Shown in pieces: positions 23,109-35,750 of a stretch of DNA of 64,000 nt (the first letter of the stretch is position 1; every line of letters starts with the position of its first letter). The notes below the pieces were generated by a model. The model did no database searches. It saw nothing but the letters and a program-made list of their open reading frames with translations, and was not told the DNA's origin. The position numbers and the translations under genes are program-made. The stretch is from Schistocerca nitens (taxonomy: Eukaryota > Arthropoda > Insecta > Orthoptera > Acrididae), in assembly GCF_023898315.1 (NCBI RefSeq), contig NC_064614.1, positions 115,909,501-115,973,500 of the forward strand. Reading direction: 5' to 3'.

Positions 23109-23282
23109 ATGTCGTGTATTTCCGTCCATGAGTTATTGTCAGAGACGGTAATAAAAGAAATGTATCCTATAAATAATTTCCCACTTAAACCTGTGGTGGT
23201 AGCTACCACTAATGGTTCGCACTATTATTTTTTTGAAACGAGTCCATACGTTAATAACCCATTATTAAGGAATTCCTTCAGA
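23109..23282 (+). CDS. Candidate host gene, putative first coding exon
   Basis: The open frame starts with the ATG at 23109, which has an A at -3, and encodes 58 residues: MSCISVHELLSETVIKEMYP, then PLKPVVVATTNGSHYYFFE, ending LLRNSFR. The first in-frame stop downstream is at 23295. A GT at 23283 (AGA|GTGCGT) would end the exon in phase 0, which fits the exon at 46257. The codon pattern looks like an ordinary protein and resembles no mobile element here. I do not recognise the product. Weak points are the non-ideal donor, the 23-kb gap to the next exon and possible missed exons between. An upstream ATGCC|GTAAGT near 22940 could be the donor of a non-coding leader exon. Confidence 0.35.
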
Positions 23283-24339
23283 GTGCGTATATCATAGCGG
23301 AGATCTTATTCAGTTGAATAGGTTCTTTTTTTTTTTTTAAAGTGCTTTTTAAAACAACTTGTAATTTACCGTGCTGTCGTATACTGCTTGCCTTTACTCA
23401 TTAGTCATTTGTTGGAAGTTGTTCATTTACTTATGAAAGCATGACGTTGGAACACTTTAATTTTATATAGGCCTATATGTTAAATAAGCTTGAAAAATGT
23501 TACGCCTAGCATTCACGTAATTTACAAGGTATCATAAAGCAAAGTCCTGTTTGATGGCAGACAGAAAGACCTTATGTGCATAATTTTCGCTTCCACAAAC
23601 GTAGCTTAGGTTAAAGTTGTTATAGTTTCGGTAATATAACCGCCCCTACCCCAAGTAACTTGAAATCTTGCGGCTGAGAAGTCATCAGCAACGTAGCCTG
23701 ATTTTACCATATGCGTCATAACTAGCTTTTAGTTACAAAACTAAAACTGCACAATAAATTCAGAATGCTTATATTAGCGGACAAACCTCGGCAGAGTATT
23801 TTTTACAAATTACGAATATATTTTACATGAACTACAAAAAATTTTAGGGGGAGACCGCCACTTAACTCGTACTGGGTTTGTGATATGAAATAATGTATCT
23901 ACATATATTTTTAAATTCTTATGCTATGTGGATACTAGTCACCCATTCCCTATATGCAAAATAAAATTGAGTTGTCAACAGTGATGGAATGAGGCCTAAA
24001 TGTGTAAAGCTGGGTTGCTCATTCTCACCACTTGTATTTAGTTTGTACTATATATTGAACATACAATGAAAAAAACTGAGCAACTATATGAGGATGATGG
24101 AATAAAGAATTGAATGAGCTGAGTGAGGGGGGGGGGGGGGGCGGAATACAAGGCAGATTGTTAATAAAGTAGGTTGTTAAACTGGACAGAAGAGGTCTTG
24201 CAGACAACAGGAGTGAAGGACTGTCAAACCAACTGTGTGTTTGATGAGGAAAGTAATAGCAGCTTACATTGACCTAAAAGTGCATACTTAGTACTGTTAT
24301 CCAACTAAATATTTATTAACTGTCATATAGGCCCTAATG

Positions 24340-24862
24340 TGGATCCTTCTGTTGACCACCAGTCTCACTTCTTGATCTAATGGGAAACATTAGACAGATC
24401 CTTACTTAACATGTGCGTAACTTCACCTGTCGTACTGTAATGATTGGAGGGCAATCAAATGAGATAGTTTTGTTAGTGGAGGGTGGGATGAAATACCCTG
24501 TGAAATGTTATTAAACGTCTTTTCTGAAACCTACATAGAAGAGATAGTCCAGAACTTTCATCATGGTGAAAATATATTAGATCTAATGGCAACAAATAGA
24601 TCTGTCTTCTTTGAGGATGTCCTCAACGAAGCTGGTATTGGTGACCATGAGGAAGCTGTAGCAAAAATGTGTACCAAAGTATAACTAAAACAAGTTGAAA
24701 GATATGTACTTTCTGTAAACTAGATAAAGAAGCGGTAGTGTCATACCTCAGTGAGGATGTTGAAACTCTTAGCTCAGAACAGGAGCATATAGAGGAACTA
24801 TGTAGAACTACTAGTCATTTTTTCCTGTTCTGCTTGCAAATAGAGTGAGGGAAAGACAACAT
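24340..24862 (+). mobile_element. LINE endonuclease-region remnant, plus
   Basis: The plus-strand remnant reads NFHHGENILDLMATNRS and VLNEAGIGDHEEAVA, a decayed form of the endonuclease DL...SDH blocks. Next comes KLDKEAVVSYLSEDVE, the linker before RT. It forms the first third of a LINE whose RT part follows in reverse orientation. Confidence 0.55.
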
Positions 24863-25861
24863 TCCTCCGTATGAGCCCTAAATGCTCATATCTTATCTTT
24901 ATCGTCCTTACACACAATGTATGTTGGCATCAGTAGAGTTGTTTGACAGTCAGCTTCAAATGTCAGTTCTCTAAATTTTCTCAATAGTTTTTCTCAAAAA
25001 GAACTCCCACCCATGGATTCCCATTTGATTCCCAAAGCATCTCCATAACACTTAATATGTTGTTTGAATGTACCGGTAACAAATTTAGCAGCTCGCCTCT
25101 GAATTGCTTTGATGTCTTTCATCAATCTGACCCGGTACGGATCCCAAACACTCGAGCAGTACTCAAGAATAGGTCGCACCAGCATCCTATATGTGGTCTC
25201 CCTTACAGATGAACCACTCTTTCCTAAAATTCTCCCAATAAACCAAAGTTGAACACTTGCATTCCCTACCACAGTTCACATATGCTCGTTCCATTTCATA
25301 TCACTTAGCAACATTATGCCCAGATACTTGAATGATTTGACTGTGTCAAGCAGGACACTAGTAATACTATGTCCGAACATTGTTCTTCTTACTCATCCTC
25401 ATTAACTTACATTTTTCCACATATAGGACTAGCTGCCATTCGTCACACTAACTGGAAATTTTGTCTAAGTAATCTTGTATCTTCCTACAGTCACTCAACT
25501 TCGACACCTTACCGTACAGCATGGCATCATCAGGAAACAAACACAGATTGCTGCCCACCCTGCATGCCAAATCATTTATGTATATAGAGAACAACAGTGG
25601 TCCCATCACACTTTCCTGGGGCACTCATGATGATACCTTTGTCTCTTAAGAACACTCACAATCAAGGACAGCATACTGTGTTCTATTTCTTAAGAACTCT
25701 TTGAGGCACTCGCATATCTGTGAACTTATTCCATACGCTTGTACCTTTGTTAACAGCCTGCAATGGGGCTTCGTGTCAAATGCTTTCCAGAAATCTAGAA
25801 ATATGGAATCTGCCTGTAAGTGGTGAATATAAGGGTATATTGCAACCCCTTTCATGCTGCT
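24863..25861 (-). mobile_element. LINE RT segment, inverted relative to its flanks
   Basis: On the minus strand an RT core (SIFLDFWKAFDTKPHCRLL, near 25800-25740) is followed by a thumb and C-terminal part (QLWFIGRILGKSG, TTYRMLVRPILEYCSSVWDP, IKAIQRRAAKFVTG). The left edge is the LINE position GATAAGATATGAGCATTTAGG, and the next plus-strand piece resumes at nearly the same LINE position. This points to inversion of an internal segment. Confidence 0.65.
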
Positions 25862-26040
25862 CCCATAAGAATTGAGAAGACAATATCAGACTAATTACAG
25901 TACACACATAGGCCTTCAAGCAATCATTCTTCTGGCAGTGCGTCTGTGAATGGAAAAGAAGAAAGGACTGATAATTAGTACAATGGGATACATTCTCTGC
26001 CATGCATTTCATAGTGGTTTGCAGAGTGTAGATGTAGATG
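25862..26040 (+). mobile_element. LINE C-terminus and 3' UTR, plus
   Basis: A GCAATCATTCTTCTGGCAGT stretch and an end with TTTGCAGAGTGTAGATGTAG match the 3' end of the LINE family seen at 18280-18352. It completes the plus / minus / plus arrangement begun at 24340. Confidence 0.6.
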
Positions 26041-26139
26041 AACTCTTCTACAAATTGTTAACAGACAGTTAAGTTCAGCTAAATATTGCACTTGCAGTCT
26101 GCGAACTGAATTGTTCTTTATCATTATATATCATACATA

Positions 26140-29100
26140 CCCCATGAACCGTGGACCTTGCCGTTGGTGGGGAGGCTTGTGTGCCACAGCGATACGGATA
26201 GCCGTACCGTAGGTGCAACTACAACAGAAGGGTATCTGTTGAGAGGTCAGACAAACATGTGGTTCCTGAAGAGGGGCAACAGCCTTTTCAGTAGATGCAG
26301 CGGCAACTGTCTGGGTGATTGACTGATCTGGCCTTGTAACATTAACCAAAATGGCCTTTCTGTGCTGGTACTGCGAACAGCTGAAAGCAAGGGGAAATTA
26401 TAGCCGTAATTGTTCCTGAGGGCATGCAGCTTTACTGTATAGTTAAATGGTGATGGTGTCCTCTTGGGTAAAATATTCCGGAGGTAAAATAGTCCCCCAT
26501 TCGGATCTCTGGGCGGGGCTACTCAAGAGAACGTCGTTATCAGGAGAAAGAAAACTGGCATTCTATGGATCGGAGCATGGAATGTCAGATCCCTTAATTG
26601 GGCAGGTAGGTTAGAAAATTTAAAAAGGCAAATGGATAGATTAAAGTTAGATATAGTGGGAATTAGTGAAGTTCATGGGCAGGAGGAACAAGACTTCTAT
26701 TCAGGTGAATACAGGGTTATAAATACAAAATCAAATAGGGGTAATGCAGGAGTAGGTTTAGTAATGAATAAAAAAAAATAGGATTGGGGGTAAGCTACTA
26801 CAAACAGCCTAGTGAACGCATTATTGCGGCTAAGATAGACACGAAGCCCACGCCTACTACAGTAGTACAAGTTTATATGCCAACTAGCTCTGCAGATGAC
26901 GAAGAGATTGATGAAATGTATGATGAGGTAAAAGAAATTATTCAGGTAGTGAAGGGAGACGAAAATTTAATAGTCATGGGTGACTGGAATTCGATAGTAG
27001 GAAAAGGAAGAGACCGTAGTAGATGAATATGGATTGGGGGCAAGAAATGAAAGAGGAAGCTGCCTGGTAGAATTTTGCACAGAGCATAACTCATTCATAG
27101 CTAACACTTGGTTCAAGAATCATGAAAGAAGGTTGTATACATGGAAGAAGCCTGGAGATACTAGAAGGTATCAGATAGATTATATAATGGTAAGACAGAG
27201 ATTTAGGAACCAGGTAAGACATTTCCAGGGGCCGATGTGGACTCTGACCACAATCTATTGGTTATGAACTGTATATTAAAACTGAAGAAACTGCAAAAAG
27301 GTGACAGTTTAAGGAGATGGGACCTGGATAAACTGACCAAACCTGAGGTTGTACAGAGTTTCAGGGAGAGCATAAGGGAACAATTGACAAGAATGGGGGA
27401 AAGAAATACAGTAGAAGAAGAATGAGTAGCTTAGAGGGATGAAGTAGTGAAGGCAGCAGAGGATCAAGTAGGTTAAAAGACGAGGGCTAGTAGAAATCCT
27501 TGGATAACCAAAGAAATATTGAATTTAATTGTTGAAAGGAGAAAATATAAAAATACAGTAAATGAAGCAGGCAAAAAGGAATACAAACATCTCAAAAATG
27601 AGATCAGCGGGAAGTGCAAAATGGCTAAGCAGGGATGGCTAGAGGACAAATGTAAGGATGTAGAGGCTTATCTCACTAGGGGTAAGATAGATACTGCCTA
27701 CAAGAAAATTAAAGAGACCTTTGGAGGAAAGAGAATCACTTGTATGAATATCAAGAGCTTAGATGGAAAACAAGTTCTAAGCAAAGAAGGGAAAGCAGAA
27801 AGGTGTAAGGAGTATATAGAGGGTCTATACAAGGGTGATGTACTTGAGGACAATATTATGGAAGAGGATGTAGATGAAGATGAAATGAGAGATATGATAC
27901 TGCGTGAAGAGTTTGACAGAGCACTGAAAGACTTAAGTTGAAACAAGGGCCCACGAGTAGACAACATTCCATTAGAACTACTGACAGCCTCGGGAGAGCC
28001 AGTCCTGACAAAACTCTACCATCTGGTGAGCAAGATTTATGAGACAGGCGAAGTACCCTCAGACTTCAAGAAGAATATAATAATTCCAATCCCAAAGAAA
28101 GCAGGTGTTGACAGATGTGAAAATTACCGAACTATCAGTCAAGTAAGTCACGGCTGCAAAATAGTAACACAAATTCTTTACAGACGAATGGAAAAACTGG
28201 TAGAAACTGACCTCTGCGAAGATCAGTTTGGATTCTGTTGAAATATGGGAACACGTGAGGCAATACTGACCCTACGACGTATCTTAGAAAATAGATTAAG
28301 GAAAGGCAAACCTACGTTTCTAGCATTTGTAGACTTAGAGAAAGCTATTGACAATGTTGACTGGAATACTCTCTTTCAAATTCTGAAGCTGGCAGGGGTA
28401 AAATATAGGGAGCGAAAGGCTATTTACAATTTGTACAGAATCCAGATGGCAGTTATATGAGTCGAGGGTCATGAAAGGGAAGCTGTGGTTGGGAAGGGAG
28501 TGAGACAGGGTTGTAGCCTATCCCTGAAGTTATTCAGTCTGTACATTGACAAAGCAGTAAAGGAAACAAAAGAAAAATTCGGAGTAGAAATTAAAATCCA
28601 TGGAGAAAAAATAAAAACTTTGAGGTTCGCCGATGACATTGTAATTCTGTCAGAGACAGCAAAGGACTTGAAGAGCAGTTGAATGGAATGGACAGTGTCT
28701 TGAAAGGAGGATATAAGATGAACATCAACAAAATCAAAATGAGGATAATGGAATGTAGTCTAATTAAGTCAGGTGATGCTGAAGGAATTAGATTAGGGAA
28801 TGAGACTCTTAAAGTAGTAAAGGAGTTTTGATATTTGGGGAGCAAAATAACTGACGATGGTCAAAGTAGAGAGGATACTGGCAATGGCAAGGAAAGCGTT
28901 TCTGAAGAAGAGAAATTTGTTAACATAGAGTATAGATTTAAATGTCAGGAAGTCGTTTCTGAAAGTATTTGTATGGAGTGTAGCCATTTATGGAAGTGAA
29001 ACATGGACAATAACTAGTTTGGACAAGAAGAGAATAGAAGCTTTCGAAATGTGGTGCTACAGAAGAATGCTGAAGATTAAATGGGTAGATCACATAACTA

Positions 29101-29383
29101 ATGTGGTGGTACTGAATAGGATTGGGGAGAAGAGGAGTTTGTGGCACAAGTTGACTAGAAGAAGGGATCGGTTGGGAGGACATGTTCGCAGGCATCAAGG
29201 GACCACCAATTTAGGATTGGAGGGCAGCGTGGAGGGTAAAAATTGTAGAGGGAGACCAAGAGATGAATACACTATGCAGATTCAGAAGGATGTAGGCTGC
29301 AGTACGTACTGGGAGATGAAGAAGCTTGCACAGGATGGAGCAGTGTGGAGAGCTGCATCAAACCAGTCTCAGGACTGAAGACC

Positions 29384-29416
<33 letters not shown>
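26140..29416 (+). mobile_element. RTE-clade LINE, near full length, inactivated
   Basis: The 5' UTR begins CCCATGAACCGTGGACCTTG. The endonuclease region starts near 26565 (IGAWNVRSLNWAG) and continues with ENLIVMGDWNS (26960-27000), NERGSCLVEFCTEHN and RRYQIDYIMVRQRFRNQ. A long linker precedes the RT, which has RCENYRTISQ, FLAFVDLEKAIDNVDW, GVRQGCSLS and the catalytic LRFADDIVILSE box at about 28620-28655. The C-terminal part has RPRDEYTMQIQKDVGC. The end is an (ACA)n tail at 29387-29416, as usual for RTE. At least five in-frame stops or shifts interrupt the single ORF, near 26.78, 27.03, 27.42, 28.24 and 28.46 kb. A minus-strand relative is at 59440-61960. Confidence 0.85.
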
Positions 29417-29417
<1 letters not shown>

Positions 29418-32262
29418 AGTTTTGTTGAGAACAACATATAGAAGCATGTGCCTGTCTGCTTAAACTGAAGGAGGGCTCTTTTATAATTGTAACAGTATAT
29501 AGGTCCCCTTCAGGAAACTTTCATTTATTCCTGGAAAACTTGGATGCCTTGTTGTGCTATCTGTCAGATAGGGGAAAGCAAATTATTATTTGTGGGGCTT
29601 CAATGTTGATTCACTGAAAAAGTGTGATAGAAAGAATGACCTGGAAGTCTTGCTCGGTTCTTTCAATTTGACATGTGTCATTAATTTTCCTACTCGGGTA
29701 GTAAAGGACAGCAGCACATTGATAGATAGCACTTTTTAGACCAAGACAGGTTTAAAAACATAAATTCTTGTCCTGTTGAGAATGGCCTTTCTGATCATGG
29801 TGCTCAGCTAGTTACAGTATATGAGATAGCTCCATTCAGTAATTCAAAACTACCCTCCAAATTTGTGCATTTAATTAATGACTCAACAATTAGAAATTTC
29901 AGAGAAAATCTTCAGCAGTTAGACTGGGATGAGGTGTAGAAGGAACCCAATGCTAATTTAAAATATACCTTATTTCATGATACACTTGTAAGAGAATTTG
30001 TAAACTGTTTCCCCAAGGAAGTAGTTAAATCTAATTATAAGAAACCATGCAAAGAACCTTGGCTTACTAAAGGAATAAAAATATCTTGTAACCACAAAAG
30101 GGAATGGTATCTAACAACAAGAAAGAGTAATGACCCAGAAACATTATAAAAACTACTGTGCTACATTAAGAAAGGTTATTAAAAAGTCCAGAAACATGTG
30201 CATCATGTCTAAGAGTAATACAAGGGAGACAGGGCAACCAAGAGTACAGGATGACTGCATCACCATCAAAGCGAATGGAAACTTGACAAACAACAAGCTG
30301 GAAGTCGAAAACATTTTGAATTATCATTTTTTAAATGTTGTGGAGAAAATAGGATCTAAATGTTCATTAGAAGAAGAAAGGCAGTTAATGGAAGAGGCCT
30401 TACCCCCACCATTTGATACAATTGAAATTCCACCCACCTTTCCTTTTGAAATCAGGAAGATAATAAACACTCTCAAGAATAAAAGCTCACATGGAATTGA
30501 TGGCATTTCCAGCAGGATAATAAAAGCTTGTTCCCAAGAAATAAGTGGGTTTCTTAGTCACATATGTAATAGCTCTCTGAAGCAGGGTATTTTCCCAGAT
30601 AGACTGAAGTATGACATTGTTAAACCACTGTATAAAAAAGGGGATACATCTGATGTCAACAACTACTGCCCAATCTCTCTTCTGACTGCCTTATCCAAAA
30701 TTCTTGAAAAAGTAATGTATTGTAGAGTAGCTTCACACCTTTGTAAAAATAAAGTTTTAACAAAATGTCAGTTTGACTTGAAAAAAGAGACAGCATTGGT
30801 CGTATATTTTTTACTATTGCAAAATCGATTTTCTGTCACTCAGTGACAGAAAATCTATTTTGCAATAGTAAAAAATATACGACCAATGCTGTCTCTTTTT
30901 TCAAGTATACCTGTTATCTGGTCGTAGTGCACAAGACAACATGGAGTCGCCAATCAATAAAATGTCAGTTTGGTTTCCAGAAGGGTTTTCAACGGAAAAT
31001 GCTATATATACTTTCACTAATGAAATATTAAATGCTCTGAGTAACCGGAAGTCACCCGTTGGGATTTTTTGTGATCTCTCAAAGGCTTTTGCTTGTGTAA
31101 ATCATGGAATACTTCTAGATAAGCTCACGTACTGTGGTGTGAATAGGACAGTGCTCAAATGGTTTAAATCATACCTAACTGGAAGAGTGCAGAAAGTTGA
31201 AATAAGCAGTTCACCTAATATGCAAAAAAACTGGAGATTTCTCAAACTGGGGAACAATAAGGAATGGGGTGCTGCAAGGTTTGGTCTTGGGTCCTCTGCT
31301 GTTCTTAATATTATTAATGACTTACCATTCTATATTCACGAAGTTGCAAAGCTGGTACTTTTTGCCGATGATACAAGTATAGCTATCACACCCAACAGAC
31401 AAGAATTAATTGGTGAAATTGTAAACGACGTTTTTCAGAAACCATTAAGTGGTTTTCTGCAAATGGGCTCTCATTAAACTTGGACAAAACACAGTATATA
31501 CAGTTCCTCACAGTAAATGGAATGACACCATTAATAAATATAGACTTTGATCAGAAATCGGTAGCTAGGGTAGAATATTCAAAATTTCTAGGTGCATGCA
31601 TTGATGAGGGGTTGAAATTTGTGAGTTCAGCTACTTATGCTATTAGGGTCATTGCAAATTTTGGCGATATACATCTCAGTAAATTAGCTTATCACACCTA
31701 TTTTCATTCTCTGCTTTCGTATGGCATCGTATTCTGGGGTAACTCATCATTGAGTAAAAGAGTGTTCATTGCACAAAAGCGTGTAATCAGAATAATTGCT
31801 GGAGCTCATCCAAGATCATCTTGCAGACACTTATTTAAAGAGCTAGAGATCTTCACTGTAACCTCAAAATATATATATTTACTTATGAAATTTGTTATTA
31901 ACAATCCGAACGAATTCAAAGTAATAGCAGTGTACATGGCTGCAACACTAGGAGAAAGGATGATCTTCACTACTCAAGGTTAAATATAACTTTGGCTCAG
32001 AAGGGGGTAAATTAGGCTGCCACGAAAGTCTTGGGTCACTTGTCTAGTAGCATCAAAAGTCTGACAGATAGCCATATAGCATTTAAAAGGAAATTAAAAG
32101 AATTTCTTAATGGCAACTCCTCCTACTCATTAAGTGTCATGTAATATTTTGTATAATGTAATATCTTGTATAGACACCTTTTATTAACCTGACACATTCC
32201 ACATCATTACAAAGTGTCGTATTCATGATTTCTGGATCAAGTACTAATCTAATCTAATCTCC
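29417..32262 (+). mobile_element. CR1/L2-like LINE copy B
   Basis: Endonuclease remnant IVTVYRSPSGNFHLFL lies near 29490-29530. The linker and RT follow: TLKNKSSHGIDGISSRII, GIFPDRLKYDIVKPLYKKGD, NYCPISLLTALSKILEKVMY, then LSKAFACVNHGILLDKL, NDLPFYIHEVAKLVLFADDT (catalytic box near 31360) and FWGNSSLSKRVFIAQKR. The largest open frames are 30130-30846 and 31480-31983. The tail is TCTAATCTAATC at 32248-32259, the mirror of copy A's GATTA tail. There are several stops and frameshifts. The RT is further interrupted at 30776-30958 by a palindromic insertion. Confidence 0.8.
30776..30958. repeat. 183-bp insertion, mostly a near-perfect palindrome
   Basis: The arms 30776-30840 and 30842-30906 (65 nt each) are reverse complements with one mismatch (CGAT against CTAT) around a single central base at 30841. 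A further 52 bp (30907-30958) follow. The whole is flanked by an exact 14-bp direct repeat, AAAATGTCAGTTTG, at 30762-30775 and 30959-30972. LINE coding sequence stops at KCQF before it and resumes with the same codons after it, so this is an insertion. Confidence 0.85.
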
Positions 32263-32394
32263 AGGAAGTAATATAGATGTCAAACAAATGTTGTCAGTGT
32301 TCTGTTATCTTTCTGTTTGCACACTGTGACATCACATGCCACAACTTCATTATGTCACAGCTCTAAGCAGACATCTTTTCTTATGCTGCTTATC

Positions 32395-32449
32395 TTTATC
32401 ATCATAACCAAGATAGACACAAAGGCAAGACCTAATATAGCAGCACAAG
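32395..32449 (+). mobile_element. RTE fragment, left of a nested mariner
   Basis: The plus strand encodes KIDTKARPNIAAQV, matching the KIDTKPTPTTVVQV segment of the RTE copy at 26835. The sequence resumes after the mariner. Confidence 0.6.
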
Positions 32450-32451
32450 TA

Positions 32452-33385
32452 CAGGGCTATTACAAATGATTGAAGCGATTTCATAAATTGACATACGGTC
32501 ATGACACACTACAGTTACGTAGAAAAACTCATAAAGTTTTGTTCGGCTGAAGCCGCACTTCAGGTTTCTGCCGCCAGAGCGCTCGAGAGCGCAGTGAGAC
32601 AAAATGGCGACAGGAGCCGAGAAAGCGTATGTCGTGCTTGAAATGCATTCACATCAGTCAGTCATAACAGTGCAACGACACTTCAGGACGAAGTTCAACA
32701 AAGATCCACCAACTGCTAACTCCATTCGGCGATGGAATGCGCAGTTTAAAGCTTGTGGATGCCTCTGTAAGGGGAAATCAACGGGTCGGCCTGCAGTGAG
32801 CGAAGAAACGGTTGAACGCGTGCGGGCAAGTTTCACGCGTAGCCCGCAGAAGTCGACGAATAAAGCAAGCAGGGAGCTAAACGTACCACAGCCGACGGTT
32901 TGGAAAATCTTACGGAAAAGGCTAAAGCAGAAGCCTTACCGTTTACAATTGCTACAAGCCCTGACACCCAATGACAAAGTCAAACGCTTTGAATTTTCGG
33001 CGCGGTGGAGATCATGATCAGCAATTCATGTCATGGCTTCCACGCTCTCCCGACTTAACCCCATGCGACTTCTTTCTGTGGGGTTATGTGAAAGATTCAG
33101 TGTTTAAACCACTTCTACCAAGAAACGTGCCAGAACTGCGAGCTCGCATCAACGATGCTTTCGAACTCATTGATGGGGACATGCTGCGCCGAGTGTGGGA
33201 GGAACTTGATTATCGGCTTGATGTCTTCCGAATCACTAAAGGGGCACATATCCCCCGAACATTTGTGAATGCCTAAAAAAACTTTTTGAGTTTTTGTATG
33301 TGTGTGCAAAGCATTGTGAAAATATCTCAAATAGTAAAGTTATTGTAGAGCTGTGAAATCGCTTCAATCATTTGTAATAACCCTG
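32452..33385 (+). mobile_element. Tc1/mariner-superfamily deletion derivative
   Basis: The 934-bp unit starts CAGGGCTATTACAAATGATT and ends with its near-perfect inverse. The inverted repeats are about 32 bp with one mismatch, and TA lies at 32450-32451 and 33386-33387. The frame at 32604-33017 encodes the transposase N-terminus: MATGAEKAYVVLEMHSHQSV, the GRPAVSEETVERV linker, then TNKASRELNVPQPTVWKILR. The frame at 32971-33276 encodes the end (PRSPDLTPCDFFLWGYVKDS). About 0.4 kb in the middle, with the first two catalytic Asp, has been deleted near 33010. It belongs to the same subfamily type as the element at 46638-47996 but to a different family, with different ends. Confidence 0.85.
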
Positions 33386-33387
33386 TA

Positions 33388-33770
33388 TATGTGTCTGTTA
33401 GCTCTGCAGATGATGATGTTGATAGAACGTGTGATGAGATAAAATAAAGTATTCAGTTTGTGGTGGGAGACACAAATTTGTGATGTAGTATGGTAACGAG
33501 AGAGAAAAGGAAAGATAGTAAAACATTGACTGAGGAACAAGAAACTGCCTGGTAAATTTTTCACAGAGTACAATTGAATCATGGCAGACAAACTGAATTA
33601 ACAATCGTGAAAGAAGGTTATACATATGGAAGAGATCTGGAGACAGTGAAAAGTTTCACATAGCTTGCATGATAGTGAGACAGATTTTGAAACTAGATTA
33701 TAAACTGAGTAATATTTCCACAGGCAAATGTGGACTCTGTTGTGGCACACAACACACACTGGTTTTATAA
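33388..33770 (+). mobile_element. RTE fragment, right of the nested mariner
   Basis: The decayed endonuclease region continues after the TA, with VSVSSADDDVDRTCDEIK matching PTSSADDEEIDEMYDEVK of the RTE at 26880. Later bits match the EFCTEHN and RRLYTWKKPGD segments. Many stops are present. Confidence 0.6.
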
Positions 33771-34157
33771 TCTTTTTATTGGTATATTACAGCACACAAT
33801 GGCACAGTGTATGATCCTGAAACTGCTCAGAGGTGTTCAAGATCAGTTTATTTATTTATTTTATTTATTTTGATCCAACATCAACTGATTACAAAAAAAG
33901 GTTTTTTTTGTTCCAGTCTTCTGGATAAGTCAGAGCCTTACTTACTAGGGTTGCATATTATTGGCTGGCACTTTTATCTACACAACTTTTTCTAAATTTA
34001 GTTGAGAGAACAGAGTTACATATAGGGTCTATACAGAAAAAAAGTTGTTATTGCCATAGTTAGATTAAGGAGTCTACAGTTTGTAACAGTATTCATATCT
34101 GACATTCAAATATTTACAGTTTGTGACACAGTCTAAGACCTGAGATTACATATATTT

Positions 34158-35750
34158 TTAGATAGATGGTCTTCCATCATACGAATGTACTAAATCTAGA
34201 AACTCATCTATTGAATATAAGGGATTGTTTAGGAGCCATAATTTTAATTTCATTTTTAGTTTTGTAATGGGCAATTTGGAGATATTAGGATGGAAGCAAT
34301 TCAGTAGTTTTATGCCTGCATAGTGAGGGCTTTTCTCATAAAGTGTTGTTCTATGAGAGATGATGTGGGGTCTCTCTCTACCTCTAGTGTTGTGATCGTG
34401 TATTTCTTTATTAAGTGTTTTGTTACTGTTTACTGCCATAATGATTATCTTCAGCACATACAGGTTATGAACAGTTAGTATTTTAAATTCTTTAAACAAA
34501 TTTCTGCAGGACTCTCTGGCACATTTCGTTCCCATAATTCTAAGTGCCTTCTTTTGTAAGGTAAGTACACTTTTCATATTACCTTTACTGCTGGATCCCC
34601 ATACCTCTATCCCATAACATAGATGGGATTCAAATAGTGCAAAATATATTTGCCTCGGAGTGGTGATGTTGCAAAAAGTGTCAGTTTTCTTAGGACATAT
34701 ATGGTAGTACATAGCTTTTTGCAAATATCATTCACATGATCAGACCAGTTTAACTCAGCATGTAGTGTCAGGCCAAGAAATTTGGTCGAGTATTGTTTTT
34801 TAATTTATTCGTCATCCATTAAGATTTGGTTTTCATGAGTTTTTTGCCTCCCAAGATCAAATTCAATATAGACAGATTTATTTGTGTTTAATTTTAGTTT
34901 CTTTTCATTAAAATACTGCAGAATTAAGCCTGCTGCAGTATTGGATTCCACTCTGACCTGTGAATAGCTTGGATTGCTGCATATTAATGTGGTATCATCT
35001 GCATACAAGATAGCTGTTGCATGGTTTGTTATGGACTGAATATCATTTATATAGATAATAAAAAGAAGTGGTCCTAATATTGACCCCTGTGGGATACCAA
35101 AATTTATGTCAGTGGTGTTTGATTTGTATGTTCCCTCTGTAGTGCTAATAGACATAAACTGCTTCCTATTTGTCAAGTAGGACCTCATCAGATTATGGGC
35201 TGTGCCTCGAATGCCATAGTTCCACAGTTTGTCCAGCAATATGGTCGTATCAACACAGTCAAATGCTTTTTGTAAGTCTAGAAAGATGCCACATACATGT
35301 TCTTTATTATCTATTGCTTGAGTGACACCTTCGATTAAGTTTGATGCTGCTGTAATGGTGGATGACCCCTTGACAAACCCATACTGCCCCTTAGAAATCA
35401 CTTTTTTGCATACCAGGAAGGTCCAGATTCTTATGTATATTACTTTCTCAAAGATTTTGGATATTATTGGAAGAACAGAAATGGGTTGAAAGTTTTCTTC
35501 TTAATTCCTGTTTCCTTTTTTGAAAATAGGCACAACTCGGGCAATTTTCAACTCATCTGGAAATAGACCATCTTCCATATGAGAATTGATAACTGTTGAT
35601 AAAGGTGATGCAATTTTATGTATACATTTCTTAAGAGTATCCAGACTAAGACCATCATATCCTGCTGCATGGGAATTCTTTAAGCTACTCACTATTTTAA
35701 TTATTTCTTCTTTACTTGTTGGCATCAAAAATATACTTCCTGACACTGGT
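34158..35750 (-). pseudogene. LINE reverse transcriptase, ORF2 3' part, broken
   Basis: Three minus-strand open pieces follow one another. The first, 35746-35501, has KNSHAAGYDGLSLDTLKKC and GLFPDELKIARVVPIFKKGN. The second, 35401-34805, has GQYGFVKGSSTITAASNLIE, FLDLQKAFDCVDTTILLDKL, GIPQGSILGPLLFIIYINDI and the catalytic AILYADDTTLIC. The third, 34724-34158, has IYFALFESHLCYGIEVWGSS, VLTLQKKALRIM and HDHNTRGRERPHI. All RT blocks are present, but frameshifts or stops separate the pieces near 35.45 and 34.77 kb, and another break parts them from the endonuclease. Confidence 0.75.
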
